Shown here one piece after another: positions 13,201-18,535 of a DNA stretch of 29,392 nt (the first letter of the stretch is position 1; every line of letters starts with the position of its first letter). Both the position numbers and the translations under genes were made by a program. The stretch is from contig QAKR01000056.1 in NCBI GenBank assembly GCA_003343705.1, positions 1 to 29,392 on the forward strand, in the 5' to 3' direction. The notes under the pieces were generated by a model that saw nothing but the letters and a program-made list of their open reading frames with translations, was not told where the DNA came from and did not search any database. The DNA is from Clostridiales bacterium. Its GTDB lineage: Bacteria; Bacillota; Clostridia; Oscillospirales; UBA644.

Positions 13201-14457
13201 AAGTTCCCCGGATATAGTTGTTGTGTAAGATGTAAACTGAATGTAATAAACGTTAGTAAAAGAATTTACGCCTAATAAATTTATATTTATTGTACAAACA
13301 CCACCAGACACCGACGATATAACGTCCGTGTCCGTAACGGCAAGGGCAGTTGGCCCCGTTATGTATTTTTTTAGCCCTTTTGTAAAATCTATGCTCGTCG
13401 TTGTACCCTTTATGGGTTTTTCACACAGTGCTGAAAGTTGCAACTGCGCATGTGTTGCAAAAGAATCCTGTGAAAATGAGCTTATTAAAATAAAGGATTT
13501 ATCTTTATATGCGTCACTAACAAGTAAAATATCATTGGGTGAATTAATTATAATCCCCGAACCGGTAACAGTACCCATACCAGAGCTATCATCAATTTTT
13601 AAAAAATATGGAATATCATTTTGAGTATATGTATCTGCATAATCTATTCGGATAGAATAAGATCCGGTCGATAGTGTGTGCCCGTTAAGATCAAACCCTA
13701 CTTTTCTTGAAAACGTAATATTTTCAGAAAGTTCAATATCATTCAACAAAACAACTGTAACATTATCGGTATCAGAGTACGCTGCTTCTTTTATATCATT
13801 TGCAGTATAAACATAATACTCAGTATTTGTATATTCGGGTTTTGTATAATAAGCTTCAGCATAAATAGAAAACCCTTTTTCCTCGTAAAACTCTCCTGCG
13901 CCTAAAGAATACACAAGCTTATACTTAAGTGATTTTACACCATTTATCCCTGTTTTCCCGTTTATCTGTTTACCTGTAACAGTCGTACCATTGGTAAGTG
14001 TAACAGAATCCGTGCTTAAAAATTCATCAAGCATAGAAACGAAAACATATTCACCATCTGTAAACTGATAAACTTCAACAGCTTTAGCAAGGTCGTTATT
14101 CTGAGTTGAGTCAAGTGTAAGATTTATCGTATATGGGATATTAAATTTTCCAGTAGCATAACCTCTGGCTTCAACAGCTAAATTAAAATCAGCTTCCTGC
14201 CCTTTTGCAATAAGATTAAGTGTGCCGTTTTCGTTATTAATTGTGCCTTTATTATCAGTTCCTATGTTATTGCCGTTAAGAGTAAAGGAAAAGCTCTGAA
14301 TATAAATATCCTGTTGCCATCCGGCGATGCGTGAAGCATATACGGCATAGCTAATCGAGGCTATTAAAAGCACCAATATAAGTATGCCGAATATGAGTAT
14401 ATATTTAAATTGTTTTTTTGTTAAATTTCGCAATTTTGTGCCAACTGTTCCTGTCAT
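4216..14457 (-). CDS. Giant signal-anchored multi-LRR surface protein (3413 aa)
   Basis: The start chosen is the ATG at 14457. An upstream in-frame TTG (14523) is the -35 box of the gene's own promoter, so it cannot be the start. Order of parts: basic N-terminus; membrane helix about 18-40; beta-rich region; a right-handed-helix-like segment near 229-259 (ITFSRKVGFDLNGHTLSTG); a bacterial Ig-like segment near 455 (NITWITTNPDM); an EF-hand/dockerin-like loop at 852-863 (DKNGDNYISVSE); then leucine-rich blocks near 881-1020, 1268-1360, 1645-1704, 1803-1856, 2115-2203, 2441-2518 and 2888-2996, separated by beta-rich spacers. The C-terminus (about 3346-3413) ends like a Listeria-Bacteroides (Flg_new/InlB B) repeat: GTFVGWYKDN and GTVTIYAKFN. 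No sortase motif is seen, so anchoring would be through the N-terminal helix. The frame is unbroken over 10 kb, which argues for a functional gene. The role is unknown; adhesion is inferred. Confidence 0.9.
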   Translation of the reverse strand: MTGTVGTKLRNLTKKQFKYILIFGILILVLLIASISYAVYASRIAGWQQDIYIQSFSFTLNGNNIGTDNKGTINNENGTLNLIAKGQEADFNLAVEARGYATGKFNIPYTINLTLDSTQNNDLAKAVEVYQFTDGEYVFVSMLDEFLSTDSVTLTNGTTVTGKQINGKTGINGVKSLKYKLVYSLGAGEFYEEKGFSIYAEAYYTKPEYTNTEYYVYTANDIKEAAYSDTDNVTVVLLNDIELSENITFSRKVGFDLNGHTLSTGSYSIRIDYADTYTQNDIPYFLKIDDSSGMGTVTGSGIIINSPNDILLVSDAYKDKSFILISSFSQDSFATHAQLQLSALCEKPIKGTTTSIDFTKGLKKYITGPTALAVTDTDVISSVSGGVCTININLLGVNSFTNVYYIQFTSYTTTISGELTILGNNAYSVANRIIANIPQVIHSSVFLPVYDSEAKANITWITTNPDMLTTDGVFLQNGYESFPDWTNQMLELGVIVEVNGERYAAAFTREICILTAEERTRLLYDYASMTLDLDDPNTAVKENIINVTDHISNVDNIRQKLGYNDVRIVVDNATETTDNPNYTQKTESKWFVDYYGSYSGNGYESLQMLNKPTSIGALIVPSNLTFYYTNTSTRAMDYSESLPLLVLGTNKITTLDDPTVTLQIAYTQNQYLQGNGVYSFFADGSYNNGTVKVDYEIPDTSIWAQQDILEVVNGLYVEDPAGEFYLKASGSFTLFVEGESPVGVQKYKRKSLVIVKPENVTTQTDTAIINAKLIKNDAPSSAVYKNSLYLDPLNVSTTVYQDVWNTTPKNYVEENGVAVEYYLSLVVEGIYHQRPTEIADGNLYALLCRYYDKNGDNYISVSEALAEPSSGTYTYTPYSGPSVKYLNLSNCGINSLKGIEYFKNITGLNFSTASNSLSQNLITDISYLSSLENLQYLNMSDNYVTDITPLQYLDKLVYVNFENLTTAVPNNNITDLTPIRYLPGIQYLDFSGNNSLTDVEALTGYTNLYYLDVRTTGLLNVYNQYYLTLIYNANSSHFTQSNRGVYYVYGSSNAYVPDNSIIGAAVALSNLTVIDETFNTLNLKTTQTLNGVTYYFEWVTSSPNINFSPAFTTSDPIPHQTQSFTITSPIVDTPVEIIIYVDGVSTSYDTIARKFTFNLLQLSGVENMNYVEGTDGKISLLSEAVPDVMLRSLLFEKFNYSGSETANPYYKQNNVYINVDTKQIVSVAGINTVTVKESNIISQAEITYMAQNVPNTNILAFAQKGIKTITGISRFSNGIVSLDLRGNVLSINQTDGYPDISDLSKLKNMTTLYLDGQSYNFTQLSKFSETVPSDWMAEYTGTGTYGSGLTSLQNLSVYGCYGLDNQDTLAALYQVYLMNKNVRIFIKAAYTGVASTDNPNIWNPYEVPVALYMNSLPSTFTYMNLTTVSSFEKSGMYTDENGILRINAEKNGSDYYYNFFFYGTRHIKFRISSVDTYVAGGTISTDNISGVTDSLGKYTGFDYHSLVGNTTVQFSKLSLGGIEGVSFSNAVGVGRNETVSGTSYVEQVLEFNHRIKLIVPGDSTPYSLSDLFPGRSLLSEIMSRFSGNGLRIRTAGGSLSYLSGTADSNGNTIYTLGNNLLHPNVNDTTDFSVTGIFLNGGNSSIQGLQYTDIKTLTIQREAILGNGEWLKNVEALYIGYSAIDLSTLSIKLPNLKTFVVGRYYNVGGAKSCWYVNMYDSSGFNITDTTSDIYKYIVGLDTSYSRYPNIYDSGEVITSAYYANESLQKEAVLGTLENETTYTALRKIARNKDYNGRYSFYLNYLTGLQSFEISSTAVYDWTGLLACMFSADTSGSYYDTSKLSSLNIYSNGAAGPFNSNCGIAEPIIRKIYQSYYSANGVAPTYYIGKIDDNTNSTAVYNPTTFHTKNYTHDVNYGLYDDSRTLAREQSEFASSVLDLGVKLGTSLYYKHNTQQVSPGTVVYLPSTTSHIMFGTDNNAEFARDLPITWVTSDGSNIDLTVNADGYHEYITSANVDGTDKYMYFEGSLNGTKFYYPVLITGTAAHTNHMYSSTSYSYARIEDLQLRFAIFWMMNKSATINPTGITQIYLTPSNVRTNYVTVNLTTYPDLYKYISGVVTLNGLEIFTSNRTIYMTDQFINNASALSGLTSLTQVRIENCMLSDISWASTLTNCTYFSFRNNPIKTTHNAGVSYFPDSAATIILTGCGPIISTDVAAMSTVSKLSTLLIDNTTSSKQFETLDALISVLSNAVRDSSLVLSVRMTNGNFPNITKADYGAITAIKNYLNPVTTTNATVQKLLSSAAGSRFNVSTDTFPSETGVAFKVSNSAICNGSTWRTTSLYSYCDFQMEFTFSSFNGYAYNNYIVYKPVYINYADRTFTPSLRFYKNTAKTSYVDITYDELDHNIYMFLTTTTSSEWTHTPDGNYNYIEYPYKASRTITTTANLGISSLKGLDKIPNLTRISIKNNFLSNLGFTVSNSSITSLTLGQCPMKETDLTSITYLTALNTIDLSSMTGVDYGTVISGSSTLADILASFATPSTLNLKINNEYNYFKTGVGNSGINSDSIFMESSSGGTFGGKTISAFYTDTSNNLSILTAYTWTNGAVRRYYPTRTRTSEVYSNDLWWKNNSYAKVFLLNTLTKFGTGVYSNSWSNMLKYLSQMQTDVTDILALPSIINYADYAGVDLNYTSPQYYSVSFNLPKKFWLFSSQYTVSWSVGKLVNPADNNSATTAITTFLTDNGTFYTLTLSSTDQNAVNLIDGDKIKITGTVSGGGTASHIFEINRDDTSGYYKAPINNSSLTDFYIQMEDGQIVLANQFFLSYRFLYWIYNHSSIGGIMQDSSNTDIVLDTLTSAYNGKYLSLPAGTKYLSYGKVLSVSTIQTSAGGSLGIGSASCEGIQLFINLKKLSFYQGYLTSIEPLRNLQLTDFEYQNSNTNSTNVTIQDWSPLYNSRDTLRTFKYAKDSAGSNDVYNEDLSFLMGFINLNTVEIGVSGHKSSINEIPGFKYMISWFYLKNIQLTFRFNNTVVYQSGAHSSTTLLTECVNAAQILRNFRPTDNCDISYQNNFELYILNSSIKNSNGSVTAKLPSYIDNGGKIYPIEWVSMSSFITVDCRDGFGNGIIQTGAQTEDSVYFIPGAKNYSWTFTLSDISENYLNTARLIARIKTSDGIFERVFTINTNQSIYPSLSIADGFGSYALSAGKTFTEDAASSSYYTIISKVLASGSSQSVLVLNQSAVGKDVYVNVSGVRTKIEYKVSSEYFNHISALHSSMISDYQNIGSIVANYGINNYDDLLAKVMQYKNIGIGEWIYMEYVYSSDIDKMQAVTNALCSQLDVLSGTTVSITYNGAGSSYTNNIKNPIKWCPKYETIILEAPVSGTGTFVGWYKDNLFTVPITEISMATMREYLSQGTVTIYAKFN

Positions 14458-14494
14458 AATAACAAAAAGCCGCCTAATATATATTATTTTTATT

Positions 14495-14523
14495 ATTATA
14501 ACATGGTGTAAATTGTTTGTCAA
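14495..14523 (-). promoter_or_regulatory. Consensus sigma-A promoter of the giant surface-protein cassette
   Basis: Read on the minus strand: TTGACA (14523-14518), a 17-nt spacer (14517-14501), then TATAAT (14500-14495). Both hexamers are perfect consensus. Transcription would start near 14488, leaving a leader of about 30 nt before the ATG at 14457, with an imperfect AGGCGG ribosome site about 12 nt from the start. No inverted repeats that would suggest an invertible promoter were seen around it. The 14524-14670 stretch upstream is very AT-rich and holds no gene that I can see. Confidence 0.85.
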
Positions 14524-14671
14524 TAGTAAAAAATATTATTGATATTATAATTAAATTCATATTTTATATATGGGTAAATAATTAATTATATAAGCAAATT
14601 ATAAAATAATAAATTTAAATAATAGTATATATATTTTTTTATATAAGAACTATCTTTATCTAAAAAACAGA

Positions 14672-14714
14672 AAAACCGTAAACACTTAATCAAGTTTATC
14701 GTGTTCACGGTTTT
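14672..14714 (-). terminator. Rho-independent terminator downstream of tRNA-Ala
   Basis: A 14-bp inverted repeat (arms 14672-14685 and 14701-14714, one mismatch) with a 15-nt loop. Read on the minus strand the stem closes with CGGTTTTTCTGTTTTTT, a good U-tract. It would end the tRNA-Ala transcript and insulate it from the surface-protein promoter about 150 nt further on. Confidence 0.8.
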
Positions 14715-14737
14715 ATCTTAATGGGAAAACAGATGCC

Positions 14738-14763
14738 AAATCCGAATATATATATTCGGATTT
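14738..14763. repeat. Perfect 26-bp palindrome next to the tRNA 3' end
   Basis: Arms 14738-14750 and 14751-14763 are exact reverse complements. In RNA this gives a stem of about 11 bp with a 4-nt AU loop. It lies 8 nt past the tRNA 3' end but lacks a clear U-tract on the minus strand. It may serve as a processing hairpin or a weak first terminator. Confidence 0.5.
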
Positions 14764-14771
14764 TAATGTTT

Positions 14772-14847
14772 TGGTGGAGCATACGGGATTCGAACCCGTG
14801 ACCCCAACACTGCCAGTGTTGTGCGCTCCCAGCTGCGCTAATACCCC
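14772..14847 (-). tRNA. tRNA-Ala (anticodon GGC)
   Basis: The minus strand folds into a full 76-nt cloverleaf with an encoded CCA end. The acceptor stem is GGGGTAT/ATGCTCC, the anticodon arm is CAACA-CTGGCAG-TGTTG with anticodon GGC, and the T-arm is ACGGG-TTCGAAT-CCCGT. Position 3 is G and position 70 is U, the G3-U70 pair that is the main identity mark of tRNA-Ala, which agrees with the anticodon (codons GCC/GCU). It is a single-gene unit with its own promoter and terminator. Confidence 0.97.
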
Positions 14848-14869
14848 AAATCTTTTATTTTGCAAAAAT

Positions 14870-14898
14870 AGTATAGCATATTTTTTTATATTTTGCAA
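14870..14898 (-). promoter_or_regulatory. Promoter of tRNA-Ala with extended -10
   Basis: On the minus strand: TTGCAA (14898-14893), a 17-nt A-rich spacer, then TATACT (14875-14870) preceded by TGC, an extended -10. The expected start is near 14863, about 16 nt before the mature tRNA 5' end. The layout is nearly the same as the secG promoter at 21622-21650. Confidence 0.75.
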
Positions 14899-14964
14899 TA
14901 CTAAAATATAATATTTTTCTTATATCAATTTTAAATTTCCATTTATTGGTATATATGTATCCTC

Positions 14965-14993
14965 TTGATTTTCAGTGTTATTTCTGTTATAAT
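14965..14993 (+). promoter_or_regulatory. Promoter of deoC-rbsK
   Basis: TTGATT (14965-14970), a 17-nt spacer, TATAAT (14988-14993). The start would be near 15000, giving a leader of about 140 nt before deoC. A 9-bp inverted repeat (14995-15003 and 15011-15019) sits at the predicted start and could be an operator. A weaker second promoter (TTGACT 15054-15059, 18-nt spacer, TTAAAT 15078-15083) lies inside the leader, and a TTGT-N8-ACAA symmetry follows it. Any regulator is unknown. Confidence 0.7.
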
Positions 14994-15141
14994 ATTTATA
15001 AAAAGATTTCTTTTATAAATTTGTTATGTGTAAAATAACCACGGCATCGTAATTTGACTTTATTTGCTAATTACATGTTAAATGTTGTGAAATAAAACAA
15101 TAATAATCTTATAAATATAATTATTTAAGGAGCGGTAAAAT

Positions 15142-15789
15142 ATGGAGCTTAATAAGTTCATAGATCACACAATTTTAAAGCCGGACGCCGGTGAAGAGGA
15201 TATAAAACGCATATGTGAAGAAGCTAAAAAGCATAATTTTATGTCGGTATGCATACACCCGTATTATATCGAACTTGCAAAAAATTTGCTTGCCGGTTCA
15301 GACGTTAAAGTCTGCACTGTAGTAGGCTTCCCTTTAGGTGCAGACACAGCGGTAATAAAAGCAGAGCAAGCAAAGAAAGCAGTAGAGCTGGGTGCGGACG
15401 AGCTTGATATGGTTATTAACATAGGGGCACTTAAGGACAGAAAACTTGATGTTGTTAAAAACGACATCAAAGGTGTTGTAGATGCAGCTCAAGGAAGGAT
15501 TGTTAAAGTAATTATTGAAACATTTTATCTAACCGAAGAAGATAAAATTCTTGCTACAAAACTCGTTTGTGAAGCTGGTGCTGATTTTGTTAAAACATGC
15601 ACGGGCTTTAATGCCGGAGTTGCAACAGTAGAAGATGTTAAGCTTATGAAGCAGAACTGCACAGGTAAAACAAAAGTTAAAGCCGCCGGCGGCATTCGCA
15701 ATTATGATGCTGCAATGGCAATGATACAAGCAGGTGCGGAAAGAATCGGAACATCTGCAGGAATTCAGATAATGGAGGGATCAAAATGA
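15142..15789 (+). CDS. deoC: Deoxyribose-phosphate aldolase
   Basis: A class I aldolase that splits 2-deoxy-D-ribose 5-phosphate into glyceraldehyde 3-phosphate and acetaldehyde in the cytoplasm, the last dedicated step of deoxyribonucleoside breakdown. The 215 residues match the short Firmicute/archaeal form. Visible marks: N-terminal IDHTILKP, ELDMVINIG with D89, the Schiff-base lysine K151 in FVKTCTGF, and the relay lysine K180 in VKAAGGIR. AAGGAG lies upstream of the ATG. The stop overlaps the next start by 4 bp (ATGA), so the two are translationally coupled. The partner is a PfkB-family sugar kinase, so the pair probably feeds deoxyribose or nucleoside sugar into central metabolism. Confidence 0.96.
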   Translation: MELNKFIDHTILKPDAGEEDIKRICEEAKKHNFMSVCIHPYYIELAKNLLAGSDVKVCTVVGFPLGADTAVIKAEQAKKAVELGADELDMVINIGALKDRKLDVVKNDIKGVVDAAQGRIVKVIIETFYLTEEDKILATKLVCEAGADFVKTCTGFNAGVATVEDVKLMKQNCTGKTKVKAAGGIRNYDAAMAMIQAGAERIGTSAGIQIMEGSK

Positions 15790-16688
15790 AAGTTGTAGTG
15801 GTCGGAAGCATAAATGTTGATATGACATTTTATGCACAACGTTTTCCTGTTGACGGAGAAACGGTTTTCGGAGTGAAACAAAAGATAGGCACAGGCGGGA
15901 AAGGTCTTAACCAGGCAACTGCTGCTTCTCGGGCAGGAGCGGACGTAACATTTATTGGGCGAGTTGGAGACGATTTTTTAAGTTCAGTTCCACTTGCACT
16001 TATGGAAAGCGAAAAAATGGAAATCTCCGCCGTCACTAAAACAGAAAACACAGCTACAGGTTGTGCGGATATACAAGTTAATACTGAATCAGGTGAAAAC
16101 CGTATAACCGTAATACGCGGTGCAAACGAAGCTCTTACAGCAAAGGATGTATACGCGGCAGAAAAAGCATTCATCGAATGCAGCTGTGTGCTTTCTCAGC
16201 TTGAAATACCTGACGAGGCTATACTGGCAGCAAAAGAGCTTGCAAAAAAATATAACAAACCTTTTATTTTGAATCCTGCTCCCATGCGAGATCTTCCGGA
16301 AGGACTTTTTAACGAAGTTGATGTTTTAACTCCCAACGAAACGGAAGCCGCTTACTTCTCAGGACTTTCAGTGGACGAGTATGAAAAATCAGCAGAAAAG
16401 CTTCTTGCCGCCGGTGCAAAAACTGTAATAATTACCTTAGGTAAAAAAGGCTCATACTTAAAAAATGCAGATATATCTTTAACAATTCCTGCAATACCAC
16501 AAAAAGCCGTTGACACAACAGGTGCCGGAGATGCATATAACGGAGGTCTTTGTGCTGCGATTGCCGAAGGTAAAACTCTTGAGGATGCTGTTAAATTTGC
16601 AACAGCAACTTCTTCACTTTCCGTTACAAAAGCAGGTGCGGCAGAATCCATGCCTAAGCGTGAAGAGATAGAGAAGCTTTTAAAATAA
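15786..16688 (+). CDS. rbsK: Ribokinase-family sugar kinase (ribokinase or deoxyribokinase)
   Basis: A PfkB/ribokinase-family enzyme of 300 residues, the usual length, which phosphorylates a pentose on O5 with ATP. Visible motifs: VVVGSINVDM (residues 3-13, sugar-binding N10 and D12), the glycine motif GGKGLNQATAASRAGA (37-52), NPAPM, LTPNETEA, and the signature DTTGAGDAYNGG with catalytic base D249. GGAGGG lies inside the end of deoC and the start overlaps the deoC stop. Coupling to deoC makes deoxyribose a plausible substrate (deoxyribokinase giving deoxyribose 5-phosphate for DeoC). The sequence alone does not separate this from ordinary ribokinase, so rbsK is a family-level name. Confidence 0.9.
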   Translation: MKVVVVGSINVDMTFYAQRFPVDGETVFGVKQKIGTGGKGLNQATAASRAGADVTFIGRVGDDFLSSVPLALMESEKMEISAVTKTENTATGCADIQVNTESGENRITVIRGANEALTAKDVYAAEKAFIECSCVLSQLEIPDEAILAAKELAKKYNKPFILNPAPMRDLPEGLFNEVDVLTPNETEAAYFSGLSVDEYEKSAEKLLAAGAKTVIITLGKKGSYLKNADISLTIPAIPQKAVDTTGAGDAYNGGLCAAIAEGKTLEDAVKFATATSSLSVTKAGAAESMPKREEIEKLLK

Positions 16689-16725
16689 GTTGATAATAAA
16701 TTATTAAAAACATTTAAATAGTAAA

Positions 16726-16762
16726 AAAACGCAATCAATCCCTATAAGATTGATTGCGTTTT
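16726..16762. terminator. Bidirectional terminator between rbsK and ytfJ
   Basis: A perfect 15-bp inverted repeat (16726-16740 and 16748-16762) with a 7-nt loop. The stem ends in runs of T on both strands, so it can end the converging rbsK (+) and ytfJ (-) transcripts. Confidence 0.9.
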
Positions 16763-16773
16763 TATAGTTAATA

Positions 16774-17184
16774 TCAGTCTTCTTTATGGCCGTCTTTTTT
16801 CTTTGAGAAGGTTTCTTTTAATTTGTCTACCATACCCGGGATCATATCTATCGCTTTATCAACAGCAGAGAATTGCGGATTATCAATCGGAAGCATAGAA
16901 ATACTCCCTGTTGAAGTAACAATTAAAAATGCTATCGGAGTAATTGTTATTCCGGCACCGCTGCCTCCACCGAAACAGGGGCGTTCATCATCTTTTTGGC
17001 TTTTTTGCTTAAAGTCGGATCCACCGGAAGCAAAACCGAAACCAACCTTTGAAACAGGTATTATAGTCGAGCCGTCCGGAGTTGTTATAGGATCACCTAC
17101 AATGGTGTTTACATCCACCATTTCTTTTATGTTCTTCATTGCCGTTTCCATTACTCCCTGGATAGGATGTTCTTGATTTTCCAT
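16774..17184 (-). CDS. ytfJ: Sporulation protein YtfJ (GerW family)
   Basis: A 136-residue cytoplasmic protein matching the YtfJ/GerW family throughout: HPIQGVMETAMKNIKEMVDV, NTIVGDPITTPDGSTIIPVS, KVGFGFASGGSDF, then a glycine-rich CFGGGSGAGITITPIAFLIV. In Bacillus the family is linked to sporulation and germination. The C-terminus is a lysine-rich tail. It is the last gene of the operon, 22 nt after the DUF2953 gene; ytfI-ytfJ are likewise paired in Bacillus. Its presence is the best sign that this organism forms endospores. Confidence 0.95.
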   Translation of the reverse strand: MENQEHPIQGVMETAMKNIKEMVDVNTIVGDPITTPDGSTIIPVSKVGFGFASGGSDFKQKSQKDDERPCFGGGSGAGITITPIAFLIVTSTGSISMLPIDNPQFSAVDKAIDMIPGMVDKLKETFSKKKDGHKED

Positions 17185-17206
17185 ATTGCCACAACCTTTC
17201 TTTTGG

Positions 17207-17866
17207 CTATATAATTTCTTCTTTTCTTAAATAAAATAAACAGCTTAACATATGAAGCACACGTGTTGAAACTATGACATGAGCTGTTAATGATATTTTT
17301 TCTGCCGTAAAATCAGGGATAACATTAATTTTTGTTTTACCCAAACGTCCGGATGAGTCGATAAACCCTAAAATAGGATATATCCCAGCGTTTATCTGTC
17401 CATATAAAATAGCAGTTTTATCTGCTTCCGGAGTTGCAACGCTAATATTTAATTCGATAATATTAAAATAAAGCTTTTTAATAAATTTTTGTATAACCGC
17501 ATCTATTATTGAAAATATGTCGCTTACAGAAAGATTATTTAGCCGTTCGGCTGTACGCCACTTCTTCTTTTCTTCGTTAGATTTTTCTTTTTCGATTATT
17601 TCTTTATCATTTGCAATTTCAGCCTTTTTATCAGCTTTATTTTTCTCTTTAGCTTCTTTTTTTTCAAGCTTTTCTTTTTTCTTGGGAGAGTTAATTTTAT
17701 CAAAATCTATTGTATATCTAAAAAATAAAAAATGTATTCTTATAAACTTACGGCTTCCGTAAACAAGCTCAACTTTTATTCGGCAAAAAATAATAAGCGC
17801 TGCGATTAAAAATATAAAGCCTATGATTGAGCCGAGAGTTATAAGTATTATACGCAAAATTTCCAT
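17207..17866 (-). CDS. DUF2953-type membrane protein (YtfI-like)
   Basis: A 219-residue protein with one N-terminal membrane helix (about 4-27), a short beta-rich part, a highly charged lysine/glutamate linker (about 60-105), then a globular domain with ATPEADKTAILYGQINAGIYPIL (in part), the conserved stretch of DUF2953. AAGGTGAG sits just upstream of the ATG, 3 nt after the scpB stop. Its place before ytfJ matches the ytfI-ytfJ pair of Bacillus. The function is not established; a sporulation-linked membrane role is inferred from the neighbour only. Confidence 0.85.
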   Translation of the reverse strand: MEILRIILITLGSIIGFIFLIAALIIFCRIKVELVYGSRKFIRIHFLFFRYTIDFDKINSPKKKEKLEKKEAKEKNKADKKAEIANDKEIIEKEKSNEEKKKWRTAERLNNLSVSDIFSIIDAVIQKFIKKLYFNIIELNISVATPEADKTAILYGQINAGIYPILGFIDSSGRLGKTKINVIPDFTAEKISLTAHVIVSTRVLHMLSCLFYLRKEEII

Positions 17867-17869
17867 TAT

Positions 17870-18448
17870 CTACTCACCTTCGGTAAGCGTTGTCTGCGCC
17901 ATACGTTCAGGCTCAGGCAAATCCGCAAGCTGTTCGTCCTGCAAAACTTCTTTTTGAGGTAAAGCTTCTAGGCTTTCAAGGTTGAAAACTGTTAAAAATT
18001 TTTCGGTTGTAACATACCCCATAGGTCTACCTGGTACGTCTATTTTTCCGTCTTCAACTAAAAGACCTTTTTCAACTAATGATTCAACTACCTCAGACGA
18101 TGAAACGCCCCGAACCTGGCTTATATATGTTTTTGTTACAGGCTGGTTATATGCAGCAATTGCCAAAACTTCCATTGCTGCGTTAGAGAGGTTGGCACGA
18201 CGAGATGAAAGATAAAGAGAAACAGTCTGGCCAAGTTCTTTTTTTGTAACAAACATAAACGTATCGTTTTTACGTACAAGCTCAATTCCTCGGCTCTCCG
18301 CCCGGCAATCTGCCGCAATACTGTCAAGAACAGAAACAGCTGTATCCTCATCTACGTTTAAGACAGCCGCAAGCTTTTCAAGCTCCACCGGTAACGGTGA
18401 TGCGTATAAAATGGCTTCTATAACAGCCTTTAACGATTGTTCGTCCAT
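17870..18448 (-). CDS. scpB: Segregation and condensation protein B
   Basis: A kleisin-associated subunit of the Smc-ScpA-ScpB condensin that compacts and segregates the chromosome. Two winged-helix domains are recognisable: SLKAVIEAILYASPLPVE at the start and NAAMEVLAIAAYNQPVTK with QVRGVSSSEVVESLVEKGLL and GRPMGYVTT later. The start chosen is the ATG at 18448 (192 residues), which places the conserved KAVIEAILYAS as in known ScpB. An in-frame ATG at 18508 would add 20 residues without similarity to the family; neither start has a good ribosome site. It follows scpA in the usual order and precedes the DUF2953 gene. Confidence 0.93.
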   Translation of the reverse strand: MDEQSLKAVIEAILYASPLPVELEKLAAVLNVDEDTAVSVLDSIAADCRAESRGIELVRKNDTFMFVTKKELGQTVSLYLSSRRANLSNAAMEVLAIAAYNQPVTKTYISQVRGVSSSEVVESLVEKGLLVEDGKIDVPGRPMGYVTTEKFLTVFNLESLEALPQKEVLQDEQLADLPEPERMAQTTLTEGE

Positions 18449-18535
18449 TATATATGAGGCACACTTAATTTCGCTGTACAATGCGAAATTATGCCCGTTT
18501 CCTTTCATGTATTTATAAAGTATTATTTTATGAGC

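Noticed and set aside
14672..14763. Inverted repeats as an invertible promoter switch for the surface cassette
   Set aside because: Each repeat pairs locally as a hairpin next to the tRNA gene; none flanks the cassette promoter at 14495-14523, and no invertase gene is present.
14995..15019. Known riboswitch class in the deoC leader
   Set aside because: The leader is AT-rich with only short stems and shows no conserved core of a riboswitch class that I recognise; the inverted repeat is better treated as a possible operator.
15830..16738. Long antisense frames over rbsK
   Set aside because: They lie opposite a clear ribokinase gene, have no ribosome sites, and their sequences are low-complexity shadows of its codon bias.
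17982..18215. Plus-strand frame inside scpB
   Set aside because: It mirrors the conserved winged-helix coding sequence on the other strand and has no promoter or ribosome site.
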